This document shows positions 1 through 5,455 of a DNA stretch of 5,561 nt, in pieces. The position numbers and the translations under genes were made by a program. The notes beneath the pieces are model-generated. The model made no database searches, was not told where the DNA came from, and worked only from the letters and a program-made list of their open reading frames with translations. Each line of letters starts with the position of its first letter. Positions within the stretch are counted from its first letter, which is position 1. The stretch is taken from contig DJIP01000183.1 of NCBI GenBank assembly GCA_002433675.1, positions 1 through 5,561 on the forward strand, in the 5' to 3' direction. This DNA is from Halomonas halophila. GTDB lineage: Bacteria > Pseudomonadota > Gammaproteobacteria > Pseudomonadales > Halomonadaceae.

Positions 1-271
1 ACTCACGCTTTCTGCTGTCGTCATTGCCGATCTGGGGGGATGACGCAGGATCCGATTTCTTGTAGCCCGCCCAGCGAGAGAACACTTCAGGGAACCGAGA
101 CTGAAAGACGATGGCATCGATCCTGGCATCACACTCGAGATGGTCCAGCAGCTTGCTCATCTCGTCGAGAAAGATGTCACCGCTTGGGTCCAGCGGGGCA
201 TCGAGAAAGGTAACCCAGGCGGCACCTCGGCGTACCGACACATTAAAGGTGGTGAAATTTCTGTACTGCAT
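1..271 (-). CDS. Crotonase-superfamily (enoyl-CoA hydratase/isomerase-like) protein, N-terminal part, runs off the window
   Basis: An open frame starts at the ATG read from 271 to 269 and stays open to the window edge, giving 90 codons. A strong GAGGGG ribosome site lies at 283-278, six bases before the ATG, which fixes the start. Residues 8-64 follow the usual crotonase N-terminus: a short beta strand (FNVSVRRG), then AAWVTFLDAPLD where family members have 'vawitl..pp.n', then an amphipathic helix around LDEMSKLLDHLE, then DARIDAIVFQS and PEVF, matching the 'd..v.vvvfqs..p..F' strand before the oxyanion-hole loop. Family members act on acyl-CoA thioesters in the cytoplasm; the substrate here cannot be told. 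After Phe-64 the expected 'xAHAD' or 'xAGAD' loop is absent and residues 65-90 (SRWAGYKKSD onward) do not look like the family. The gene may therefore be diverged, rearranged or broken near position 80. It lies downstream of the LysR gene on the same strand, 370 bp away. The fold call is fairly sure; intactness is not. Confidence 0.68.
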   Translation of the reverse strand, partial: MQYRNFTTFNVSVRRGAAWVTFLDAPLDPSGDIFLDEMSKLLDHLECDARIDAIVFQSRFPEVFSRWAGYKKSDPASSPQIGNDDSRKRE

Positions 272-530
272 GACAATCCCCTCGGGCAGATTTGTTAATC
301 CGTCGCCGACCAGACACTGCGGAGGGTCTAACCATTCTGCGCATTGCACGCCGGCCTCCCGCGACTACCATTCAGCTCGATGACACTCGGACCAACTTAG
401 CCCAGTCGAGATGGCGGCAGAATGGCCGCTTTCCGGTTTCAGAATTCGCAAAATCCGTATAATGGGGACCAATTTTTGCCCTTTCAGGCACTTCCCTCAC
501 ATTCTCTCCCCCGGCAAGACGTTCGGCGGT
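272..530. other. Intergenic region upstream of the crotonase-like gene
   Basis: I see no convincing gene on either strand; open frames here lack a good ribosome site and a recognisable protein. A perfect TATAAT lies on the plus strand at 458-463, in an AT-rich patch (about 440-477), but no good -35 hexamer stands 16-18 bases upstream and no plus-strand gene follows. On the minus strand the same patch could serve the crotonase gene, again with only weak -35 candidates. A small 5-bp inverted repeat (GCGGC 414-418 / GCCGC 425-429) is present and is probably chance in GC-rich DNA. Confidence 0.4.
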
Positions 531-656
531 GCCAGCTCTCTTTACCAGTTCCCTCTGCCAGCTCTCTCTACCAGTTCTATTTACCGGTTCTCTCTGCCAG
601 CTCTCTGCCAGCTCTCTACCAGTTCCCTCTACCAGCTCGCTTTACCAGTTCTCTAG
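531..656. repeat. Degenerate 13-bp tandem repeat, ten units, overlapping the 3' end of the LysR gene
   Basis: Ten head-to-tail units of consensus RCCAGYTCYCTYT (plus strand) start at 531, 544, 557, 570, 583, 596, 607, 618, 631 and 644. Eight units are 13 bp and two adjacent ones (596-606 and 607-617) are 11 bp, having lost one CT pair. Two subtypes, GCCAGCTCTCT and ACCAGTTCYCT, are interleaved, which suggests the array grew partly by copying two-unit blocks. The strands are strongly asymmetric: the plus strand is pyrimidine-rich. The last unit and the end of the ninth encode the final residues and TAA stop of the minus-strand LysR gene (stop at 644-642). Because 13 is not a multiple of three, all plus-strand frames stay open and give low-complexity Leu/Ser/Pro/Tyr/Gln peptides that should not be annotated as genes. 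Confidence 0.9.
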
Positions 657-1559
657 GACCGTGACGGCCTGCTCTCTGGCAGATAGCTCCTGGCAGAGCG
701 CTTCGGCGAACGCCTTCACCCGCCGAGGTTGATCGCGAGCGGGGGGAAACATCAGCTGCAAGGGCTTGGGAGGCGCCGCCACGTCCTCGAGCAATGGCGC
801 CAGCCGTCCCTGTTCAAGGTCTTCCTGAAGATCGAGCTCGGACTTGAGGCAGATGCCATGACCTTCCACCGCCCACTGGCGCACCAGTGAGCCGTCGTTG
901 GCGATCCGATTGCCCTTTACCGTCACCTGCTGCGGTGCGTCCTCCGGTCCAAAGCTCCAGACGTTGTCCAGCGCCGCGCCAAAACGCATCACCAGGCAGT
1001 TGTGCTTCGCGAGATCCGTCGGGGTGCCAGGAACGCCATGGCGCTCCAGGTAGGAAGGGGCGGCACAGACGATCCGGCGAAACGATCCCAGCTGGCGAAT
1101 GCGCAGGCTGCTGTCCAGCACTTGCCCGAACCGAAGCGCCAGGTCGAAGCCCTGACCGACGATATCGGTGAAACCGTCAGACAGCGACAGCTCGAGCGAT
1201 ACGTCCGGGTTTTCGCGGGCAAAGTGCGCCATCACCTGGGACACCACCCCGCGGCCCAGGTCGATGGGCACGCTGATGCGAATCGGCCCGGACAGGGTCT
1301 GGGCGCCATGACGAATGCGGGATTCCAGCTCCTCAAGCTCTGCCAGCACCTGCTTGGCGCCCTCGACCAGGGTACGGCCTTCTTCGGTGAGACTGATGGA
1401 GCGGGTCGTGCGATTGATCAGCACCACGCCGAAGTACTGCTCCAGCGACGCCAGGCGCTCGGACACGGTGGTACTGGATAGCCCCGTCTCTCTGGCCGCC
1501 GCCACCAGGCTGCCCTTCTCCACGATGGTCAGAAAGAGGCGCATGTTGTGAACGAGCAT
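642..1559 (-). CDS. LysR-family transcriptional regulator (CrgA/DmlR-like branch)
   Basis: A 305-residue protein, normal length for the family. Residues 6-61 form the winged helix-turn-helix: LFLTIVEKGSLVAAARE, recognition helix around SSTTVSERLASLE (28-40), and the wing VLINRTTRSISLTEEG (46-61). A linker helix follows (about 62-88), then a periplasmic-binding-protein-like effector domain. This contains GFDLALRFG and the block CAAPSYLERHGVPGTP, both typical of CrgA/DmlR-like members. The start at Met-1 is preferred over Met-6 because GGAG lies at 1573-1570, ten bases before it; this spacing is a little long, but far too long for Met-6. Family members are cytoplasmic tetramers that bind a dyad near their own promoter and usually control a divergent gene. 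Here that would be the DUF4437 cupin gene, with start codons 200 bp apart; the crotonase-like gene downstream is a second candidate. The effector is unknown. The last codons lie in a tandem repeat, so the C-terminal ENW may be an acquired tail. Confidence 0.95.
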   Translation of the reverse strand: MLVHNMRLFLTIVEKGSLVAAARETGLSSTTVSERLASLEQYFGVVLINRTTRSISLTEEGRTLVEGAKQVLAELEELESRIRHGAQTLSGPIRISVPIDLGRGVVSQVMAHFARENPDVSLELSLSDGFTDIVGQGFDLALRFGQVLDSSLRIRQLGSFRRIVCAAPSYLERHGVPGTPTDLAKHNCLVMRFGAALDNVWSFGPEDAPQQVTVKGNRIANDGSLVRQWAVEGHGICLKSELDLQEDLEQGRLAPLLEDVAAPPKPLQLMFPPARDQPRRVKAFAEALCQELSAREQAVTVLENW

Positions 1560-1560
1560 T

Positions 1561-1605
1561 ATTCGGATTCTCCGGATTTATTTTTCGAATATAGGCGGTT
1601 TATCC
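1561..1605. promoter_or_regulatory. AT-rich control segment between the divergent LysR and cupin genes
   Basis: This is the only AT-rich stretch in the 200-bp divergent gap. It holds ATTCG (1561-1565) and CGAAT (1586-1590) as distant inverted arms, the palindromes TCCGGA (1571-1576) and TTCGAA (1584-1589), and TATATT on the minus strand (1594-1589) as a possible -10 for the LysR gene. No clear -35 hexamer pairs with it. Operator and promoter functions are inferred from position and composition only. Confidence 0.35.
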
Positions 1606-1647
1606 CCCCAACCCCAGCCGATACCGTTCATCGCGTCCCCGCTGGGC

Positions 1648-1697
1648 CGGCAACCATGCTCCTCCCTGCGGTGCCTTGAACAAGGCTTCGGTTGCCG
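1648..1697. promoter_or_regulatory. Nested inverted repeat in the leader region of the cupin gene
   Basis: Outer arms CGGCAACC (1648-1655) and GGTTGCCG (1690-1697) are perfect 8-bp complements. Inside them sits a second near-contiguous palindrome, GCCTTG (1673-1678) AA CAAGGC (1681-1686). If transcribed it could fold as an inner hairpin on an outer stem, ending about 50 bases before the cupin ribosome site. As DNA it could be an operator. There is no following T-run, so it does not look like an intrinsic terminator. Confidence 0.45.
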
Positions 1698-1759
1698 ACC
1701 CTCGCATTCCAAAGGTCCAGCCCCCGCCGTCCAACCAGCGTCTTCTCAGGAGTAACCCC

Positions 1760-2614
1760 ATGCGCTTGTCTGCTTTCCCCTTGCTTGCCACCAGCGTTGC
1801 GATGGCAGCGCTCTCGATCGCCGGCGCGGCCACCGCCGCCACCGAGGTGGTGCTGCGCTCGGAGGTGACGCCACAGCCGCTGAACCCTGCCAGAGGCGAC
1901 GCCAGTCCCCAGGCCAGCGTGCTGTGGGGCGACATCACCAAAGATGTGCCCAGTGGCGCCATCATCGAGTTCAAGGAAGGCTTTGCCTCGCCCCCACATA
2001 TTCACAACATCACCTACCGTGCGGTCGTCATCGAGGGTGCGGTGCACAATGATGACCCGGATGCCGCCACTATGTGGATGGGCCCGGGGTCGTTCTGGAC
2101 ACAACCGGCGGGCGAGGACCACATTACCTCCGCCATCGCCGAAGAAGGCGCCACCATTTTTCTGGAAATTCTGAAGGGGCCCTACCTGGTCCAGCCCTCG
2201 GACCAGGCCTTCGACAATGGAGAGAAGCCCGTCAACCTGGAAGCCGGCAATATGGTCTGGCTACATGCCGATGCCATCAACTGGCTCGACGTACCCGACC
2301 AGTCGCAGGAAAAGGGCGCCGAAGTGGCATTTCTCTGGGGAAGCACCGCGCCCGGAGAAGCCAACGGCTCCCTGCTGAAGATCCCGGCAGGAGCCTCGGG
2401 GACCATCAGCGGGGACGGCGACACCTTGCGCGCGGTTGTCATCCAGGGCGACGCCGAACTGAGCGGGGCCGATATTCAGGGCTCGTCATCGCTTCCCTCT
2501 GGCAGCTATTTCAGCGCGAATGACGACTCGGCTCCGCTCTTGACCTGCACCTCGGACGCCGAATGCCTGTTCTACGTGCGCACGGATGGCAGCTTCGACT
2601 TCGCGTCGCGCTGA
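1760..2614 (+). CDS. Secreted DUF4437-family bicupin protein
   Basis: A 284-residue protein with a clear signal peptide: MRLS, a hydrophobic stretch (about residues 5-23), and likely cleavage after ATA at 24-26. The start is fixed by AGGAG at 1748-1752, seven bases before the ATG. An upstream in-frame ATG at 1676 would bury the signal peptide. The mature protein has two similar cupin halves. In the first, cupin motif 1 is G74-x5-H80-I-H82-x3-Y86-x6-G93, with Tyr where cupins usually have Glu. Motif 2 is G110-x5-P116-x-G118-x2-H121. His80, His82 and His121 are likely metal ligands. The second half repeats LWG (55 and 192) and RAVVI[EQ]G (87 and 224) at an exact 137-residue offset, but Ser217 and Asp219 replace the HxH pair and the second motif is lost. 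Cys263 and Cys269 could form a disulphide in the periplasm. The family has no firmly assigned reaction that I can name. The gene is divergent from a LysR regulator, its probable controller. Confidence 0.9.
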   Translation: MRLSAFPLLATSVAMAALSIAGAATAATEVVLRSEVTPQPLNPARGDASPQASVLWGDITKDVPSGAIIEFKEGFASPPHIHNITYRAVVIEGAVHNDDPDAATMWMGPGSFWTQPAGEDHITSAIAEEGATIFLEILKGPYLVQPSDQAFDNGEKPVNLEAGNMVWLHADAINWLDVPDQSQEKGAEVAFLWGSTAPGEANGSLLKIPAGASGTISGDGDTLRAVVIQGDAELSGADIQGSSSLPSGSYFSANDDSAPLLTCTSDAECLFYVRTDGSFDFASR

Positions 2615-2883
2615 CCTGCTGACGCCTCGCGTTCGCCGTGCCCCCGGCCTCCCGGAAAGATTCGTGCAGGCTCGATACCGCATCTCTGTCCTTCAGGGCC
2701 GCTCGGGGCTGCCGCTCGGGCCGGCCAGGGGGCGCTGCGCATGATGAAGGCATCGCCGGAGCACCACCGCGACGCGGCCCTTTCACGCCCTGGCTTAGGC
2801 CCTGCAGCTAACCGCGCTATCTGTAAAGTAGCGCTTGTTTTAAGCTGGTGGCGGCGCCATCAACGTCATCGGGAGCCCAATGC
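2615..2883. other. Intergenic region between the cupin and second LysR genes
   Basis: No convincing gene is seen; short frames on both strands are shadows. GCCGCTCGGG occurs twice with a 13-bp period (2698-2707 and 2711-2720), followed by the palindrome GGCCGGCC (2719-2726). No hairpin with a T-run marks the end of the cupin transcript. The right part carries the LysR-type dyad annotated separately. Confidence 0.5.
2814..2834. promoter_or_regulatory. Candidate LysR-box upstream of the second LysR gene
   Basis: Perfect 6-bp arms GCGCTA (2814-2819) and TAGCGC (2829-2834) flank a 9-bp centre. T2818 and A2830 fit the T-N11-A core typical of LysR-family operators. The site ends 49 bp before the LysR start codon, the usual place for an autoregulatory site. 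That the adjacent regulator binds here is inferred. Confidence 0.55.
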
Positions 2884-3795
2884 ATGGATACAGATGGACT
2901 ACGCCTGTTTGTACTGGCGGCCGAGACGCTGAATATCAGCGCGGCGGGTCGCCAGCTCGGCATCGCGCCGGCGGTTGCCAGCGCTCGACTGTCAAAGCTG
3001 GAACATCAGGTCGGTGCCGACCTGCTGCACCGCTCCACCCGCAAGGTGTCGTTGTCCCAGGAAGGGGCGGCCTTTCTTCCCTTCGCCAAGGAGATGCTGG
3101 CCCAGGAGGACGCCGGGCTCGCCGCCCTCGGCAAGGACAGCGAAGAGGCGACCGGGCGCCTGCGATTCGCCGCCTCCAGCACCTTCGCCCAGCGCTATGT
3201 CGCACCGATTCTGCCGGAATTTCTCGACCGCTATCCCGGTATCAGCCTGGAATTGCGACTGTCGGATACCCAGACCAACCTGATCGAGGGTGGGTTTGAT
3301 CTGGCCTTGCGCAACTATCCGATCGAGGACAGCAACCTCAAGGCGCGCAAGCTGGCCGACGACAAGCGCGTGCTGTGTGCATCGCCCGACTACCTGAAGC
3401 GCCACGGCGTGCCCAAAACGCCCCAGGACCTGCAAAGCCATCAGCTGGTGGCCTTTCAGGGTGGCACGCCGCGGGCGTTATCAAAAAACGGGGTGCGCAC
3501 CCCTCATACCTTTCCCCCGGCCGGTGCCAAGCCCCGCGTGACTTGCGACGATGGCGCCAGCATGAGGGTGGCCGCGGTGGCGGGCACCGGCATCACCATG
3601 CATGCGCTTTGGAGCATCCACAAGGACCTGAAACAGGGGACGCTGGTCAGGATACTGCCCGACCACGAGGTCGACGATCATTCCGCCATCTGGCTGGTGT
3701 ATCCGAAAGCCAACGTGCTGACGGCCAAGGTAAGGGTCTTCATCGACTTCCTGCTGGAGAAGATCGGCACACCACCGATCTGGGACAGGCACTGA
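2884..3795 (+). CDS. LysR-family transcriptional regulator next to an MDR oxidoreductase
   Basis: A 303-residue protein of normal family length. The start is the ATG preceded by GGGAG at 2871-2875, eight bases away. It gives the canonical LysR opening MDTDGLRLFVLAAE; an upstream in-frame ATG at 2848 adds an unlikely tail. The helix-turn-helix spans about residues 18-40 (ISAAGRQLGIAPAVASARLSK), with the wing LLHRSTRKVSLSQEG at 47-61. The effector domain from about 90 carries GGFDLALRN and CASPDYLKRHGVPKTP, the same CrgA/DmlR-like signature as the first regulator in this window. The two are therefore distant paralogues and clearly not recent duplicates. A dyad 49 bp upstream suits autoregulation. 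The oxidoreductase begins 152 bp downstream on the same strand and is the most likely target. In this branch such pairs are common and often respond to quinones, aldehydes or other small electrophiles; the effector here is not evident. Confidence 0.95.
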   Translation: MDTDGLRLFVLAAETLNISAAGRQLGIAPAVASARLSKLEHQVGADLLHRSTRKVSLSQEGAAFLPFAKEMLAQEDAGLAALGKDSEEATGRLRFAASSTFAQRYVAPILPEFLDRYPGISLELRLSDTQTNLIEGGFDLALRNYPIEDSNLKARKLADDKRVLCASPDYLKRHGVPKTPQDLQSHQLVAFQGGTPRALSKNGVRTPHTFPPAGAKPRVTCDDGASMRVAAVAGTGITMHALWSIHKDLKQGTLVRILPDHEVDDHSAIWLVYPKANVLTAKVRVFIDFLLEKIGTPPIWDRH

Positions 3796-3848
3796 CAGCA
3801 CTACGCCGTACTACTCCGTACTACGCCGTAGCCGGCGCGGACTGTCAG
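3792..3848. repeat. Three 10-bp tandem units enclosed by 7-bp inverted arms
   Basis: CTACGCCGTA (3801-3810), CTACTCCGTA (3811-3820) and CTACGCCGTA (3821-3830) are contiguous copies with one mismatch in the middle unit. The first and third contain the palindrome TACG-C-CGTA. Flanking them are CTGACAG (3792-3798) and CTGTCAG (3842-3848), perfect 7-bp complements. The LysR TGA stop lies in the left arm. The whole could fold as a stem with small internal hairpins in the LysR-oxidoreductase spacer. There is no T-run, so it is not a standard terminator. Confidence 0.75.
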
Positions 3849-3947
3849 CGATTTCCAGAAACTGATTCCCGGCTCATGGCGTTTTCTTCCAAGGTGGCAT
3901 CGGCAATCCTGTAGGCATCGATCCACACCCCCTGCAGGAGACCGACA

Positions 3948-4958
3948 ATGTCCACCTCATCGATGTCCGCCATGGTCCTCAACCGCTACGGCGAGGACGC
4001 GCCCTTCGAATCCGCCACCCTGCCTCGCCCCCAGGTCAGCGCCGGCCAGGTGGTGGTGCGTATCGCCGCCACCAGCGTCAATACCATCGACACCATGATC
4101 CGTCAGTTGGGCCAGGAGGAGCTGCCGATTGCGCCGGATCTGCCCGCTGTGCTCGGCATGGACTTTGCCGGCACCATCGAGGAAGTCGGCGAAGGCGTGA
4201 CCGGCTTCGCCCCGGGCGATGAGGTCTACGGCTGCGCCGGCGGGCTCACCGACCTCAAGGGCAGTCTGGCCGAGTACATGCTCGCCGACGCCCGACTGAT
4301 CGCGCACAAACCGCGTTCCCTGTCGATGCGTGACGCCGCGGCCCTGCCACTGGTCGCCATCACCGCCTACGAGGGCCTGACCCGCGCAGGCGCAGGGACC
4401 GGCGATAAAGTGCTGGTGCATGGCGGAGCCGGTGGCGTCGGCCATGTGGCGGTGCAGCTTGCCCGGCATCTGGGGTGTGAGGTCTATGCCACCGGTTCCG
4501 GCGAGCATCAGCGCGAACTGATCGAAGGCTTCGGTGCCACCGCCATCGACTTCAAGACCCAGAGCGTCGATGACTACGTCAACCAGCACACCGATGGTGC
4601 CGGCTTCGACGTCATCTTCGACAGCGTCGGCGGCCCCAACCTGATCAACTCCTTCAATGCGGTCAAGCTCAACGGCCAGGTGGCGACGACCATGTCGCTG
4701 GCCGAACTGGACATGACACCGGCGCACTTCAAGGGCGCCTCGCTGCACGTGATCTTCATGCTGATTCCGATGATCCACAACGTCGGTCGGGAAGTGCACG
4801 GCACCATCCTGTCGACGCTTGCCGAGATCATCGATTCGGGGGCACTGACGCCGCTGGTGGACAACAACCGCTTCGCCCTGGCCGACGTCGGCAAGGCCTA
4901 CGCCCACCTTACTTCGGGCAAGGCCGTCGGCAAGGTGGTCGTGGACGTCGAGGGCTGA
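3948..4958 (+). CDS. Zinc-free MDR-superfamily oxidoreductase, quinone-oxidoreductase-like
   Basis: A 336-residue protein of typical length for the quinone oxidoreductase (QOR) branch of medium-chain dehydrogenases/reductases. AGGAG at 3936-3940, seven bases before the ATG, fixes the start; in-frame ATGs at residues 6 and 9 lack such a site. The N-terminal GroES-like domain (about 9-125) contains VNTIDTMIR, LGMDFAGTIEEVG (69-81) and FAPGDEVYG (87-95). The MDFAG segment replaces the GHE zinc motif of alcohol dehydrogenases, and no structural-zinc cysteine cluster exists (only Cys96 and Cys177). The nucleotide-binding Rossmann domain has VHGGAGGVGHVAVQLAR at 157-173, the AxxGxG form usual in NADPH-preferring members. 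Known relatives reduce quinones or activated double bonds in the cytoplasm with NADPH; the substrate here is unknown. The LysR gene upstream probably regulates it. Its TGA stop directly abuts the stop of the convergent DUF1232 gene. Confidence 0.94.
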   Translation: MSTSSMSAMVLNRYGEDAPFESATLPRPQVSAGQVVVRIAATSVNTIDTMIRQLGQEELPIAPDLPAVLGMDFAGTIEEVGEGVTGFAPGDEVYGCAGGLTDLKGSLAEYMLADARLIAHKPRSLSMRDAAALPLVAITAYEGLTRAGAGTGDKVLVHGGAGGVGHVAVQLARHLGCEVYATGSGEHQRELIEGFGATAIDFKTQSVDDYVNQHTDGAGFDVIFDSVGGPNLINSFNAVKLNGQVATTMSLAELDMTPAHFKGASLHVIFMLIPMIHNVGREVHGTILSTLAEIIDSGALTPLVDNNRFALADVGKAYAHLTSGKAVGKVVVDVEG

Positions 4959-5336
4959 TCAGGAAAACCAGCGCTTCAAGGTAGCGCTGGCCTTGTCCTT
5001 GTGCTCGTCCTTGACGTAGGCCGCCACGGTCATCAGCGCCACCGCCAGCATGCCCATGTCGTCGGTGTAGCCGACCAGCGGGGTCAGATCCGGCAGGGCG
5101 TCCAGCGGTGAGATGAAGTAGCCGAGCGCACCGTAGATGGTGGTCTTGGCCCACACGGGGGTGTCCTTGTCCCGGGCGGCGTAGTAGAGCGTCAGCGCCC
5201 GGGACAGGGTGACCTCGCCGGCGGCCTTGGCGTAGCGCCCGACCTTGGCCCAGAAGCGCTCGTCGGAGTAGTGGCCCTGATGCTCTTCGATCGGCTCTCC
5301 GGCCAGGATGACCTGCTGCGTCGTCTCGTCTTTCAT
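4959..5336 (-). CDS. DUF1232 (YkvA-like) small membrane-associated protein
   Basis: A 125-residue protein with the hallmark of the YkvA/DUF1232 family at residues 73-94: YFISPLDALPD followed by LTPLVGYTDD and Met. The rest of the core (about 64-108) is hydrophobic, from TTIYGALGYF to LAVALMTVAAYV. This fits one or two membrane-associated helices interrupted by the Pro-Asp motif. The N-terminal 40 residues are polar and charged (EEHQGHYSDERFWAKVGRYAK), as in many longer family members. The molecular function of the family is not established to my knowledge. GGGAGGG at 5347-5341, four bases before the ATG, supports this start. The gene stands alone, convergent with the oxidoreductase. Its last codons contain a hairpin followed by TTTT that may terminate its own transcript, and a 15-bp tandem array lies 60-119 bp upstream of the ATG. 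Confidence 0.92.
   Translation of the reverse strand: MKDETTQQVILAGEPIEEHQGHYSDERFWAKVGRYAKAAGEVTLSRALTLYYAARDKDTPVWAKTTIYGALGYFISPLDALPDLTPLVGYTDDMGMLAVALMTVAAYVKDEHKDKASATLKRWFS
4962..4990 (-). terminator. Hairpin plus short T-run inside the end of the DUF1232 gene
   Basis: CCAGCGCT (4968-4975) and AGCGCTGG (4983-4990) form a perfect 8-bp GC-rich stem with a 7-base loop. On the minus strand it is followed at once by TTTTCC (4967-4962) and then the TGA stop, so the hairpin is coding sequence for TLKRW. The T-run is short. On the plus strand the same hairpin begins ten bases after the oxidoreductase stop but lacks a following T-run, so it may only slow or protect that transcript. Confidence 0.55.
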
Positions 5337-5395
5337 TGTTCCCTCCCGTTGTGCCGTGGCATCGCCCGCTGCCCTTCCCTGAGCCTGCCCCAGTC

Positions 5396-5455
5396 GGCGA
5401 TACCTTTATCGCCGATACCTTTATCGCCGATACCTTTATCGCCGATACCATTGTC
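5396..5455. repeat. 15-bp tandem repeat, four units, each with an internal palindrome
   Basis: Units of GCCGATACCTTTATC lie at 5411-5425 and 5426-5440 (identical), with 5396-5410 (one mismatch, GGCG start) and 5441-5455 (two mismatches, ending CCATTGTC). The first three carry the dyad CGATA-CCTT-TATCG; at the left edge it extends to GGCGATA (5396-5402) / TATCGCC (5407-5413), a perfect 7-bp stem. The fourth, degenerate unit lacks the dyad. The array lies in the upstream region of the DUF1232 gene. Regularly spaced dyads every 15 bp could be multiple operator sites or simply slipped-strand duplication. Confidence 0.88.

Noticed and set aside
111..383. A 90-codon plus-strand frame opposite the crotonase-like gene.
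   Set aside because: It lacks a good ribosome site and a recognisable domain, and it is antisense to a frame with a strong GAGGGG site and crotonase-like sequence.
458..463. Perfect TATAAT on the plus strand as a promoter.
   Set aside because: No -35 hexamer stands at a suitable distance and no plus-strand gene follows before the antisense LysR gene. A non-coding RNA cannot be excluded but is unsupported.
531..656. Possible CRISPR array.
   Set aside because: The units are contiguous 11-13 bp repeats with no unique spacers, and there are no cas genes in the window.
411..732. Overlapping plus-strand open frames rich in Leu, Ser, Pro, Tyr and Gln.
   Set aside because: They are read from the 13-bp tandem array, open in all three frames because the unit is out of phase with codons. 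None has a supporting ribosome site or family resemblance.
1676..1759. Upstream ATG extending the cupin protein by 28 residues.
   Set aside because: It would place a Pro/Arg-rich tail before a clear signal peptide. The AGGAG site fits the ATG at 1760.
3957..4907. A 316-codon minus-strand frame antisense to the oxidoreductase.
   Set aside because: It has the His/Val/Gly/Asp-rich composition typical of antisense frames in high-GC genes. The plus-strand protein is an unmistakable MDR enzyme with a good ribosome site.
5396..5455. Iterons of a plasmid replication origin.
   Set aside because: The unit length and dyad are compatible, but there is no replication initiator gene nearby and only four degenerate units, so an upstream regulatory or neutral array is the simpler reading.
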